Shown here one piece after another: positions 8,470-15,833 of a stretch of DNA of 64,000 bases (position 1 is the first letter of the stretch; the number at the start of each line of letters is the position of its first letter). Position numbers and translations under genes: made by a program. Source of the stretch: Streptomyces sp. PR69 (GTDB taxonomy: Bacteria > Actinomycetota > Actinomycetes > Streptomycetales > Streptomycetaceae); assembly GCF_026420845.1 (NCBI RefSeq), contig NZ_JAOWCB010000011.1, forward strand, positions 62,001 through 126,000, in the 5' to 3' direction. Under the pieces are notes generated by a model. That model searched no databases. It was given only the letters and a program-made list of their open reading frames with translations, and was not told where the DNA came from.

Positions 8470-9219
8470 CTACGCCTCCGGCGCTTGGGGGGCCGCCGCC
8501 CGCTCCCGCTCCGCGCGTTCCTTCGCTTCCATTTCGGCGAAGACGTCGATCGGCGGGGGCGCCTTCGCCAGGAAGACCCAGGTCAGATAGACGGCCAGCA
8601 GGAACGGCGGGATCTTCAGGGCGACCAGGACCCAGCCGAGCTGCGTGGTGTCGGCCCACCAGTAGAGCGGGAAGAGGATCGCGCACTTGGCGAGCAGGAT
8701 GAGGCCCCAGGCCCAGCTGGCCTTGGCGTAGGCCTTCTTGCGGCCGGGGTTGCGGGTGCGCCAGGAGAGGTTCTCCTTGAAGACCGGGCCCAGGATCAGG
8801 CCGATCAGCGGGACGCCCGCGAGCGTCGTCGCGATATAGGTGACGCCGAGGCCGAGCGTGTACAGCATGCCCGGCAGATAGAAGTCCTTGGCGTTGCCGG
8901 TCATCATCGCGAAGACGACGCCGAACGCGACGCCGAACACCCCGCTGAAGGCGTGCTTGACCGTGTCCCTGCGCACCAGCCGCACCGCGACGAGCACCAG
9001 CGACACCGCGAGCGCGGCGAGCGCCGAGAGGTGGAGGTCCTTGTTGACCGTGTAGATGGTCACGAAGAGCAGGCCCGGCAGAACCGTCTCCACCATGCCG
9101 CGCACGCCGCCGAAGGCCTCGAACAGCGCGGCCTCCGTGACGGTCTTCGTCGCGTCCGAGGCGCCTCCTGGCTGCTGGTCGTCAGTGGTCGTGTGGGTCG
9201 GCTTGTCGACAGACGTCAC
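8470..9219 (-). CDS. DUF3159 membrane protein
   Basis: A 249-residue integral membrane protein of the DUF3159 family, distantly related to intracellular septation protein A. The N-terminal 30 residues are hydrophilic and disordered, then six predicted membrane segments run from about residue 40 to 225, and a charged Ala/Glu/Arg tail ends the protein. The motif FGGVRGMVETVLPGLLFV is characteristic. It lies 3 bp downstream of the OB-fold gene on the same strand, so the two form an operon, an arrangement I recall as conserved in mycobacteria (Rv2693c-Rv2694c). Function is unknown; there is no catalytic motif. Confidence 0.85.
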   Translation of the reverse strand: MTSVDKPTHTTTDDQQPGGASDATKTVTEAALFEAFGGVRGMVETVLPGLLFVTIYTVNKDLHLSALAALAVSLVLVAVRLVRRDTVKHAFSGVFGVAFGVVFAMMTGNAKDFYLPGMLYTLGLGVTYIATTLAGVPLIGLILGPVFKENLSWRTRNPGRKKAYAKASWAWGLILLAKCAILFPLYWWADTTQLGWVLVALKIPPFLLAVYLTWVFLAKAPPPIDVFAEMEAKERAERERAAAPQAPEA

Positions 9220-9222
9220 CGG

Positions 9223-9621
9223 CTACTCCTGTCCGAGCGGTCGGAGTTCGTATTTGGGATTGAAGAGCACCCGGCGGCCGTGGTTCATGGATATCCGCCC
9301 CGAGGCGATGAGCCTGCGGCCCGGCTCAATGCCCGCGATGGAGCGGCGGCCGAGCCATACGACGTCCAGCGGGGCCGTCCCGTCGAAGAGCTCCGCCTCC
9401 AGCGCGGGCACACCGGCCCGCGGGCGCAGGGTGACCGTGCGCAAGGTACCAGCAACCCTGACGATCTGCCGGTCGCCGCACTCTGCGATGCGCGTACAGC
9501 CCGACGCCTCCGCGTCGTCCCGCAGCTCCTCCGACTCCAGCTCCTCCTGGGTGCTGGAGAGCCGGTCGAGCATACGGCGGAAGCGGCCGGCCGGCTTGTC
9601 GGGACGGGGTGTGCCACTCAT
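9223..9621 (-). CDS. OB-fold nucleic-acid-binding domain protein
   Basis: A small 132-residue cytosolic protein. A charged helical N-terminus (about 1-45, rich in Glu, Asp and Arg) precedes a single OB-fold of the tRNA-anticodon or RecG-wedge type: RVAGTLRTVTLRPR, then LEAELFDGTAPLDVVWLGRR, then GRISMNHGRRVLFNP. The pattern of five strands fits nucleic acid binding, but the ligand is unknown. It is first in a two-gene operon with DUF3159. The gene order with its neighbours is conserved across actinobacteria, which suggests a housekeeping role. Confidence 0.85.
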   Translation of the reverse strand: MSGTPRPDKPAGRFRRMLDRLSSTQEELESEELRDDAEASGCTRIAECGDRQIVRVAGTLRTVTLRPRAGVPALEAELFDGTAPLDVVWLGRRSIAGIEPGRRLIASGRISMNHGRRVLFNPKYELRPLGQE

Positions 9622-9654
9622 ACGGAAAGCGTACCGGCCACCCCCGCCACCGGA

Positions 9655-10347
9655 TCAACGTTCGAAGCGGTATCCCATGCCGGGCTCGGTGACGAAATGC
9701 CGGGGGTGTGCGGGATCGGCCTCCAGCTTGCGCCTGAGCTGGGCCATATAGACGCGCAGATAGTTGGTCTCGGTGCCGTACGAGGGTCCCCAGACCTCCT
9801 GGAGCAGCTGCTTCTGGCTGACCAGGCGGCCCGTGTTCCGTATGAGCACCTCCAGCAGATGCCACTCCGTCGGGGTCAGCCGGATGTCGCGCCCCTCACG
9901 CCGCGCCTTCTTGGCGGCGAGGTCGACGGTGAAGGCGGCGGTCTCCACCACCGCGGCGCCGTCGGCTCCGTCCGCGCCTCCGGCCGGCTCCGCGCGGCGG
10001 ACGGCAGCCCGCAGCCGGGCCAGCAGCTCGTCCATGCCGAAGGGCTTGGTGACGTAGTCGTCCGCGCCCGCGTCCAGGGCCTCGACCTTCTCGTCGGAGC
10101 TGTGGCGGGCGGAGAGCACCAGGATCGGCACCCGCGTCCAGCCGCGCAGCCCTCTGATCACCTCGACGCCGTCCATGTCGGGCAGGCCGAGGTCGAGGAG
10201 CACGACGTCGGGGTGGCGGACGGCGGCCAGCTCAAGGGCTCCGGCGCCGTCGGCGGCCGCGTCCACGTCGTACTTGCGCGCCTTCAGGTTGATCACGAGG
10301 GCGCGTACGATCTGCGGCTCGTCGTCGACCACGAGCACCCGGGTCAT
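9655..10347 (-). CDS. kdpE: KdpE-type response regulator
   Basis: OmpR-family response regulator of 230 residues. The receiver domain begins MTRVLVVDDEPQIVRALV with the acidic pocket (DDE), the phosphoacceptor Asp in VVLLDLGLPDMDG, and the conserved Lys in DDYVTKPFGMDELL. The C-terminal winged helix has LTPTEWHLLEVLIRNTGRLV and ends with the usual GMGYRFE. The ATG at 10347 follows GGAAAGG; an in-frame upstream ATG at 10413 adds 22 residues lacking similarity. It lies downstream of kdpD on the same strand. KdpE normally activates kdpFABC at low K+, but here that operon has decayed, so its present target is unclear. Confidence 0.92.
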   Translation of the reverse strand: MTRVLVVDDEPQIVRALVINLKARKYDVDAAADGAGALELAAVRHPDVVLLDLGLPDMDGVEVIRGLRGWTRVPILVLSARHSSDEKVEALDAGADDYVTKPFGMDELLARLRAAVRRAEPAGGADGADGAAVVETAAFTVDLAAKKARREGRDIRLTPTEWHLLEVLIRNTGRLVSQKQLLQEVWGPSYGTETNYLRVYMAQLRRKLEADPAHPRHFVTEPGMGYRFER

Positions 10348-10421
10348 GCGGATCTGCCTTTCCGTAGCAGGAGGACTGTGAGAGGCGGTGCGGGACTGCG
10401 AGGGAGGAGTCACGGAGGGGG

Positions 10422-12986
10422 TCAGGAGGTCAGCGGGGCGGGGAGCTGAGCCGGCACGGCCCCGGGCTCCCGGCCAGGCGGCGACGCCCGGAGCGTCAGC
10501 ACCATGGTCATCCCGCCGCCCGGGGTGTCCTCCGCGCTGAGCGTGCCGCCCATGGCCTCGGCGAAGCCCCTGGCCACGGCGAGCCCCAGCCCCACCCCGG
10601 CCCCGCGCGGCGCGTCGCCGTAGCGCTGGAAGGGTTCAAAGATCCGCTCCTTGGCGTCGTCGGGGACTCCGGGGCCGCGGTCGGCCACCCGCAGCTCCAC
10701 GCGTTCGCCGAGGACGCTGGCGGCGACGGTGACGGGCGTGCCGGGCGGGCTGTACTTGACGGCGTTCTCGACGACGTTGGCGACGGACCGCTCCAGCAGT
10801 CCGCGGTCGACGGCGACCATCGGCAGCGTCTCGGGGATGTCCAGCTCGACGCTGTCCGAGGAGACGCCGGCGAGCGCCATCGGGACGACCTCGTCGAGGT
10901 CGGTCTCGCGGATCAGCGGGGTGACGGTGCCCGTCTGGAGCCGTGACATGTCCAGGAGGTTGCCGACGAGGCAGTCCAGCCGGTCCGCGCCTTCCTCGAT
11001 CGCCGCGAGCAGCTCCGCCTCATCCTCGTCCGACCACGCCACGTCGCCGGACCGCAGGGAGGACACCGCCGCCTTGATCGCGGCGAGCGGGGTGCGCAGA
11101 TCGTGGCTGACCGCGGCGAGGAGAGCGGTGCGGATGCGGTTGCCCTCGGCCAGTTCACGGGCCCGCTCGGCCTCTCCGAGGAGCCGCTGCCGGTCCAGTA
11201 CGACGGCGGCCTGGGCGGCGAAGGCGGCCAGCACCCTGCGGTCCTCGGCCGGCAGCACCCGGCCGGAGAGCGCCAGCGCCATATGGCCGCCGACGGGCAT
11301 GTCGACGTCCGCGTCCTCGGGGCGGGCCACGACCGGGCCGGTCCCGGCGCTGCCCGCGCAGGTCCAGGGGGCGGTGTCGCCCGTCCGCTCCAGCAGCGCC
11401 ACACCGTCCATGGCGAAGGTCTCCCGCACCCGCTGGAGCAGCGCGTCCAGCGTGGTCTCCCCGCGCAGCACGCTCCCGGCCAGGAAGGACAGGATCTCGG
11501 ACTCGGCGCGCAGCCGGGCGGCCTGGTGGGTGCGGCGGGCGGCGAGGTCGACGACGGAGGCCACGGCCACGGCGACCGCGAAGAAGACGGCGATCGCGAC
11601 GATATTGCGCGGGTCGTGGACGGTCAGGGTGTGCGTGGGCGGGGTGAAGCAGAAGTTCAGCAGCAGGGAGCCGACCGCGGCCGAGGCGAGCGCCGGCAGC
11701 AGTCCCCCGAGCAGGGCCGCGGCGACCGTCAGGGAGAGGAACAGCAGAACGTCGTTGGCCAGCCCCAGGGAGTCCCCGAAGGCCCTCAGCAGCAGCGCCA
11801 GCAGCAGCGGGGCGGCGACGCCGACGAGCCAGCCGGCGACTATCCGGGAGCGGCCGAGGCGTGCCCCGCGCGCCCCAGGCAGTCCCCGGCCCTTGCCCGC
11901 CTCGCTGTGGGTGACGATGTGGACGTCGAGGTCGGGCCCCGAGTCGCGGGCGACGGTCGCGCCGACGCCGGGCCCGAAGACGTACTGCCAGGCCTTGCGG
12001 CGGCTGGAGCCGAGCACGATCTGGGTGGCGTTGACGCCGCGTGCGAACTCCAGCAGCGCGGCGGGGACCTCGTCGCCTATGACGTGGTGGAAGGTGCCGC
12101 CGAGGTCCTCGACCAGGGTGCGCTGGACGGCGAGTTCCCTGGGCGCGTCGGGCGAGGCGGAGGTGAGCCCGTCGCTGCGGGCCACATAGACGGCGAGGAT
12201 CTCGCCGCCGGAGCCCTTGGCGGCCAGGCGGGCGGCCCTGCGGATGAGGGTGCGGCCCTCGGGTCCGCCTGTGAGGCCGACGACGATGCGCTCGCGTGCC
12301 TGCCAGGTGGACCGTATGCCGTGCTCGCCGCGGTACTGCTGGAGGTATTCGTCGACCCGGTCCGCGGTCCACAGCAGGGCCAGCTCGCGCAGGGCGGTGA
12401 GATTGCCGGGGCGGAAGTAGTTGGAAAGGGCCGCGTCGACGTTGTCCGGGCGGCAGACGTTGCCGTGGGCCATACGGCGCCGCAGTGCCTGGGGCGACAT
12501 GTCGACGAGCTCTATCTGGTCGGCCCTGCGGACTGCCTCGTCGGGGACGGTCTCCCGCTGCCGTACGCCGGTGATGGACTCCACGACGTCGCCGAGCGAC
12601 TCCAGATGCTGGATGTTGACCGTGGATATCACGTCGATGCCCGCGGCCAGCAGCTCCGCCACGTCCTGCCAGCGCTTGGCGTTGCGCGAGCCCGGCACAT
12701 TGGTGTGGGCCAGTTCGTCCACCAGGGCGACGGCCGGACGGCGGGCGAGGACGGCGTCGACGTCCATCTCGGTGAAGTCCGCGCCGCGGTGGCTCAGCTC
12801 GCGCCGTGCGATCTGCTCCAGGCCGTGGAGCAGTGCCTCGGTGCGGGGGCGGCCGTGGTGCTCGACGAAGGCCACGACGCAGTCGGCGCCGCGCTCGACG
12901 CGGCGGTGCGCCTCGGAGAGCATGGCGTACGTCTTGCCGACGCCGGGCGCCGCGCCCAGGTAGATCCGTAGCGTGCCGCGTCCCAT
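10422..12986 (-). CDS. kdpD: KdpD-type osmosensitive K+ sensor histidine kinase
   Basis: Full-length KdpD, 854 residues. The N-terminal KdpD domain has Walker A GAAPGVGKT near residue 11 and the Walker B region VDELAHTNVPG. A USP-like domain follows (about 230-370), then four closely spaced membrane segments (DUF4118, about 395-500). A GAF-like region precedes the HisKA box SHDLRTPLAAIK, with the phosphorylated His near 627. The C-terminal ATPase has the N box NVVENAVKYSPPG and G boxes DRGPGVPDD and GVGLGLAVARG. No frameshift or missing catalytic residue is seen, so the kinase looks functional. Intact kdpD next to a destroyed kdpABC is the notable point. Confidence 0.95.
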   Translation of the reverse strand: MGRGTLRIYLGAAPGVGKTYAMLSEAHRRVERGADCVVAFVEHHGRPRTEALLHGLEQIARRELSHRGADFTEMDVDAVLARRPAVALVDELAHTNVPGSRNAKRWQDVAELLAAGIDVISTVNIQHLESLGDVVESITGVRQRETVPDEAVRRADQIELVDMSPQALRRRMAHGNVCRPDNVDAALSNYFRPGNLTALRELALLWTADRVDEYLQQYRGEHGIRSTWQARERIVVGLTGGPEGRTLIRRAARLAAKGSGGEILAVYVARSDGLTSASPDAPRELAVQRTLVEDLGGTFHHVIGDEVPAALLEFARGVNATQIVLGSSRRKAWQYVFGPGVGATVARDSGPDLDVHIVTHSEAGKGRGLPGARGARLGRSRIVAGWLVGVAAPLLLALLLRAFGDSLGLANDVLLFLSLTVAAALLGGLLPALASAAVGSLLLNFCFTPPTHTLTVHDPRNIVAIAVFFAVAVAVASVVDLAARRTHQAARLRAESEILSFLAGSVLRGETTLDALLQRVRETFAMDGVALLERTGDTAPWTCAGSAGTGPVVARPEDADVDMPVGGHMALALSGRVLPAEDRRVLAAFAAQAAVVLDRQRLLGEAERARELAEGNRIRTALLAAVSHDLRTPLAAIKAAVSSLRSGDVAWSDEDEAELLAAIEEGADRLDCLVGNLLDMSRLQTGTVTPLIRETDLDEVVPMALAGVSSDSVELDIPETLPMVAVDRGLLERSVANVVENAVKYSPPGTPVTVAASVLGERVELRVADRGPGVPDDAKERIFEPFQRYGDAPRGAGVGLGLAVARGFAEAMGGTLSAEDTPGGGMTMVLTLRASPPGREPGAVPAQLPAPLTS

Positions 12987-13091
12987 GGCTTGACTTTACG
13001 GCGCGTCTTTCCGGCAAATGGGACGGGGTGTGGGCTTCGGGTCGGTATTGACGCGATTCTGACGCCTGCCACGTGGACGTCGGTCAGCCGC

Positions 13092-13125
13092 GTGCCGCCG
13101 GGCAGCCCGCGCTGCCTGGCGGCAC
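13092..13125. terminator. Strong hairpin between kdpC remnant and kdpD
   Basis: Inverted repeat with 15-base arms (13092-13106 and 13111-13125), 14 of 15 paired, and a 4-base loop. It lies in the scarred region upstream of kdpD. It could stop transcription arriving from the kdpF side, in which case kdpDE would need its own promoter between here and 12986. No U tract follows. Confidence 0.5.
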
Positions 13126-13139
13126 GGCCGTCGCACGGC

Positions 13140-13213
13140 GGTACGGTCCTCCACCAGGGCGCGCACCTGCTGCCTTGTCAGGCCGTTGGATGGGCGACCC
13201 GGGCTGTCTGGAG
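13140..13213 (-). pseudogene. kdpC: kdpC remnant
   Basis: About 25 codons of KdpC, the small subunit of the Kdp K+-ATPase, survive on the minus strand in two frames. The first reads RLQTARVAHP, and after a single-base frameshift the second reads NGLTRQQVRALVEDRT. Together they match the KdpC C-terminal region that normally runs NARLQ-ARVA-NGL-RVR-LV-HT. The GFLGEPRVNVLELN end that should follow is absent. The fragment is non-functional. It lies in the correct order and orientation between the kdpA remnant and kdpD, which shows that the operon collapsed in place. Confidence 0.82.
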
Positions 13214-13297
13214 CCGGCGGCAAGCTCACGGCGGGTCACCCGACTCCGGAGATGAGGGAGCGGCCATCGGCAGAAACCGCCCAAGCGGCAGCGGGAC

Positions 13298-13401
13298 CGA
13301 GGCGACGGCGGAGAGCGGCAGCAGGATGCGTACGACTGCCAGCTGGTGTCCGAGACGGAGGACGCGGCGGTGTTGAACGCCTGGTCAGGGCTGATCGCAG
13401 G
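13298..13401 (-). pseudogene. kdpA: kdpA remnant (two joined pieces)
   Basis: Two fragments of KdpA, the K+-translocating subunit of the Kdp pump, survive. Immediately after the kdpF stop the minus strand reads AFNTAASSVSDTSWQSY, matching the first selectivity-loop region of KdpA (usually FNTAVSFVTNTNWQSY). Without a gap but in another frame follows VRILLPLSAVAS, matching KdpA roughly 60 residues further on. The N-terminal ~100 codons, the interval between the pieces, and everything after are deleted. The junction shares a few bases (gtacgc), compatible with a microhomology deletion. kdpB, normally about 2.1 kb, has left no trace. Confidence 0.85.
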
Positions 13402-13403
13402 GC

Positions 13404-13493
13404 TCAGAACCTCTCCGGGTACAGCAGGGCGAGGACGAGGTATCCCAGCAGGGCGGCGGCCACGACGAGGCCGACGATGTGCTCGGCGCTCAC
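13404..13493 (-). CDS. kdpF: KdpF, small membrane subunit of the Kdp ATPase
   Basis: A 29-residue single-span membrane peptide starting MSAEHIVGLVVAAALLGYLV and ending YPERF, which is the KdpF signature. In intact operons it stabilises the KdpFABC complex. Start GTG at 13493; the GTGA overlap with the stop of the upstream 27-residue frame implies translational coupling. The coding frame is perfect although kdpA, which should follow directly, is a fragment, so KdpF has no pump to join here. Too short for most gene finders. Confidence 0.88.
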   Translation of the reverse strand: MSAEHIVGLVVAAALLGYLVLALLYPERF

Positions 13494-13573
13494 AGCTTCG
13501 CCACCCCCTTGGCGATGAGGGCCACCAGTGCGAAGACGGCGATCGCGGTGACGACGAAGGCCAGATCGGCCAT
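13490..13573 (-). CDS. Small hydrophobic peptide upstream of kdpF
   Basis: A 27-residue frame, ATG at 13573, preceded by AGGAG at ideal distance. The peptide starts MADLAFVVTAIAVFALVALI and ends AKGVAKL: one predicted membrane span with a positively charged end. Its stop overlaps the kdpF GTG by four bases. I recall similar unnamed small frames preceding kdpF in other actinobacteria. It may be a second small subunit or a translation-coupling leader. Function unknown. Confidence 0.7.
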   Translation of the reverse strand: MADLAFVVTAIAVFALVALIAKGVAKL

Positions 13574-13584
13574 CTGAGCTCCTA

Positions 13585-13623
13585 GATCAGGTCGGAAGTC
13601 AGGCCGGACGGTCTGACCTGATC
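13585..13623. promoter_or_regulatory. Inverted repeat in the kdp leader region
   Basis: Perfect 9-base arms gatcaggtc (13585-13593) and gacctgatc (13615-13623), with a second, nested imperfect repeat gtcaggcc / ggtctgac between them. It lies just upstream of the ribosome site of the first small gene of the kdp operon. It may be the KdpE operator or a transcript hairpin. No experimental consensus was used. Confidence 0.5.
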
Positions 13624-13741
13624 AGCAAACCCCTCCGGACGGCCGTCTCCGCCGCTGTTGACGGCTCCCTGACGGCTGCGGACGCCGCTTTGACGCCTCT
13701 CATACGGCACGGTCTTGCCTGGCACAGGGCGGCGGGCTGCA

Positions 13742-13793
13742 CAGGGCGGCTGGGCCGCGCTCCCTTCGAGGGGAGCGCGGCCCAGCCGCCCTG
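13742..13793. terminator. Strong terminator after the dut-DUF3710 operon
   Basis: Perfect 23-base arms (13742-13764 and 13771-13793) with a 6-base loop, 28 bp beyond the DUF3710 stop on the minus strand. It insulates the kdp region from the DUF3710/dut/thioesterase operon. Confidence 0.8.
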
Positions 13794-13821
13794 CTTCGCT
13801 GTGTGCCGTGCGGTCCGGCCG

Positions 13822-14625
13822 TCAGCGGACTTCGGTGATCTCGGGTCCGCGCTGGAGCTGTCCCATGCCTCCGGAGAAGCGCGAGCTGCTCTGCTGCTCC
13901 TGCTGCACGCCCTCGGGCACCATCTGGGCGTCCTCCGGCAGCTTCAGCACGATCGGGTCGCGCGGAGCCATCGGCCCTTCGCCGCGGACGACCACGGTGT
14001 CGCGGAAGATCTGCTCCAGCAGCCCCGCCGTCTCCGGGTGCACGGCGCCCTGTCCGGAGATCACTCCGCGCAGGAACCAGCGCGGCCCGTCGACGCCCAC
14101 GAAGCGGACGATCTGCACACCGCCGGTGCCGTCCGGCAGCTGCACCGGCACCTGGGCCCGCAGCTCCCAGCCGAGGGGGCCCTCGACCTCGTCGATGACT
14201 CCGCCCTGCTGGGTGATGCCGGAGGCAATCTCCTCGCGGACCTCGCCCCAGATGCCCTCCTTCTTGGGGGCGGCGAAGGCCTGCAGCTGTACGGCGCTGT
14301 CGCGCAGCACCACGGTGGCCGCGACGATCGCGTCACCCGCGACCTCGACGCGCAGCTCCATGCCCTCGACGCCGGGCACGAACAGACCGCCCAGGTCGAC
14401 GCGGCCCTCGGCGGGCTTGGAGACCTCGGAGACGTCCCAGGGGCCGTCGGGCCGGGGCGCGGGCGGAAGGTTCACCCGTCGCGGCGCGCCCTCCTCGCCG
14501 CCGCCCGCGGCGGCCGCCGTGTCCGCGGCGTCCGCTGCGGCCTGCTCGTCGACGACCTGCTCGGCCTCGCCCGCTGCGTCCGCCACGTCCCTGGCGGAAC
14601 CACTCTTCTTGCGACGTCCGAACAC
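13822..14625 (-). CDS. DUF3710 domain protein
   Basis: A 267-residue soluble protein of the actinobacterial DUF3710 family. The start is taken as GTG at 14625 (FGRRKK follows) because GGAAGGA precedes it at 8 bases; a longer frame to 14802 overlaps dut and has no similarity. The N-terminal ~65 residues are acidic and Ala-rich, the conserved domain runs from about 80 to 235 (GPWDVSEV, then VDLGGLFVPGVEG, then GVDGPRWFLRGVISG), and the C-terminus is Gln-rich. No catalytic motif is recognised. It follows dut by one base and forms an operon with dut and the thioesterase; dut and this gene are also neighbours in mycobacteria. Function unknown. Confidence 0.87.
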   Translation of the reverse strand: MFGRRKKSGSARDVADAAGEAEQVVDEQAAADAADTAAAAGGGEEGAPRRVNLPPAPRPDGPWDVSEVSKPAEGRVDLGGLFVPGVEGMELRVEVAGDAIVAATVVLRDSAVQLQAFAAPKKEGIWGEVREEIASGITQQGGVIDEVEGPLGWELRAQVPVQLPDGTGGVQIVRFVGVDGPRWFLRGVISGQGAVHPETAGLLEQIFRDTVVVRGEGPMAPRDPIVLKLPEDAQMVPEGVQQEQQSSSRFSGGMGQLQRGPEITEVR

Positions 14626-14626
14626 G

Positions 14627-15157
14627 TCACTGTCCTTCCCGGTCGGATACGACCGAAGCGTATCGATTCCCACCCGTTGAACCGTCCACGGCGGCATGAC
14701 CGCCGGTGGACCCGAAGCCCCCCTCGGCCCGCGCCGAGCCGGGAAGCTCCGCCACCTCGTGGAAGCGCACCTTCTCGACCTGCTGGACGACCAGTTGGGC
14801 AATCCGGTCGAACCGTTCGAACCGCACGCTCTCGCGCGGGTCCAGATTGACCACGATTACCTTGATCTCTCCACGGTACCCGGCGTCGACCGTCCCCGGG
14901 GCATTCACAAAGGCGACTCCGCAGCGGGCGGCAAGCCCGGAGCGGGGGTGTACGAAGGCCGCGTACCCGTCCGGGAGCGCGATAGACACCCCGGTCGGCA
15001 GAACGGCGCGCTCGCCGGGTGCGAGTTCGGCGGCCTCGCGGGTCACCAGATCGGCTCCGGCGTCGCCCGGATGTGCGTAGCTCGGCAGCGGGACCTCGGG
15101 GTCCACACGGCGGATCAGCACATCTACGGGGTTGCCGGGGCTGGCGGGCTTGGTCAT
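14627..15157 (-). CDS. dut: dUTP diphosphatase
   Basis: Hydrolyses dUTP to dUMP and pyrophosphate, which keeps uracil out of DNA and supplies dTMP synthesis. Trimeric dUTPase of 176 residues with all five motifs: AGADL, PRSGLA, GTVDAGYRGEI (with the catalytic Asp), DRIAQLVV, and the C-terminal RAEGGFGSTGG arm that closes over the nucleotide. About 20 residues beyond motif V make it slightly long. The ATG at 15157 overlaps the stop of the upstream thioesterase by one base, so the two are coupled. Confidence 0.97.
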   Translation of the reverse strand: MTKPASPGNPVDVLIRRVDPEVPLPSYAHPGDAGADLVTREAAELAPGERAVLPTGVSIALPDGYAAFVHPRSGLAARCGVAFVNAPGTVDAGYRGEIKVIVVNLDPRESVRFERFDRIAQLVVQQVEKVRFHEVAELPGSARAEGGFGSTGGHAAVDGSTGGNRYASVVSDREGQ

Positions 15158-15777
15158 CAGGGGTTCACCTCGAAGGCGCGGGCGCGCCTGATCTGATCGG
15201 GGTCGGCCATGGCCGCCCGGATCTCCTCCGGACGGCCGTTCTCGATGAAGTGGTCGACCTTGACCTCGATGAAGAGGGCATCGGCGCGCACGGCGACAGG
15301 GCCGTCGGGGCCGCCGATCCGGCCGACCGCGGAGGAGTAGATCTTGCGTCCGGCGACGGCGGTGACCTCGGCCTGCAGATGGAGCACGGTGTCCACGGGC
15401 ACCGGGCGTACGAAGTCGGTCTCCAGCCGGCCGGTGACCGCGATCACCCGCAGCAGCCAGTTGAGCGAGCCGAGCGTCTCGTCGAGGGCGGTGGCCAGCA
15501 CGCCGCCGTGCGCCAGTCCGGGGGCGCCCTGGTGGGCGGGTTTGACAGTGAACTCCGCGCTGACGCTGACGCCCTCGCCGGCCCGCGCCTCAAGGTGCAG
15601 GCCGTGCGGCTGGGCGCCGCCGCAGCCGAAGCAGTGGTCGTAGTGCGCGCCGAGCAGCTCGCCGGGGGCCGGGGCGTCCGGGTGCCGCACCGGGGCGACG
15701 GCGTCCGCGGGCGGTGTCAGGGCCCGGGAGTCGGATCGTGGGCCGGGGGCGGGCCCCGGGGAGTTCGCGGTACTCAC
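15157..15777 (-). CDS. PaaI-type hot-dog thioesterase
   Basis: Acyl-CoA thioesterase-like protein of 206 residues. The hot-dog domain covers about 75-180. The key segment QGAPGLAHGGVLATALDETLG carries the HGG motif with the acidic residue on the long helix that acts in PaaI-family catalysis. Before it, DHCFGCGGAQPHGLHL is a short Cys-containing stretch common in this subgroup. The N-terminal 40 residues are Pro/Ala-rich and probably disordered. First gene of the operon with dut and DUF3710, and divergent from DUF3093. The acyl-CoA substrate is unknown. Confidence 0.85.
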   Translation of the reverse strand: MSTANSPGPAPGPRSDSRALTPPADAVAPVRHPDAPAPGELLGAHYDHCFGCGGAQPHGLHLEARAGEGVSVSAEFTVKPAHQGAPGLAHGGVLATALDETLGSLNWLLRVIAVTGRLETDFVRPVPVDTVLHLQAEVTAVAGRKIYSSAVGRIGGPDGPVAVRADALFIEVKVDHFIENGRPEEIRAAMADPDQIRRARAFEVNP

Positions 15778-15833
15778 AGCCGCAGACCTTACCCGCGCGG
15801 ACAGGGCCAGGGCGCACCTGCCAAGCTTGACCC

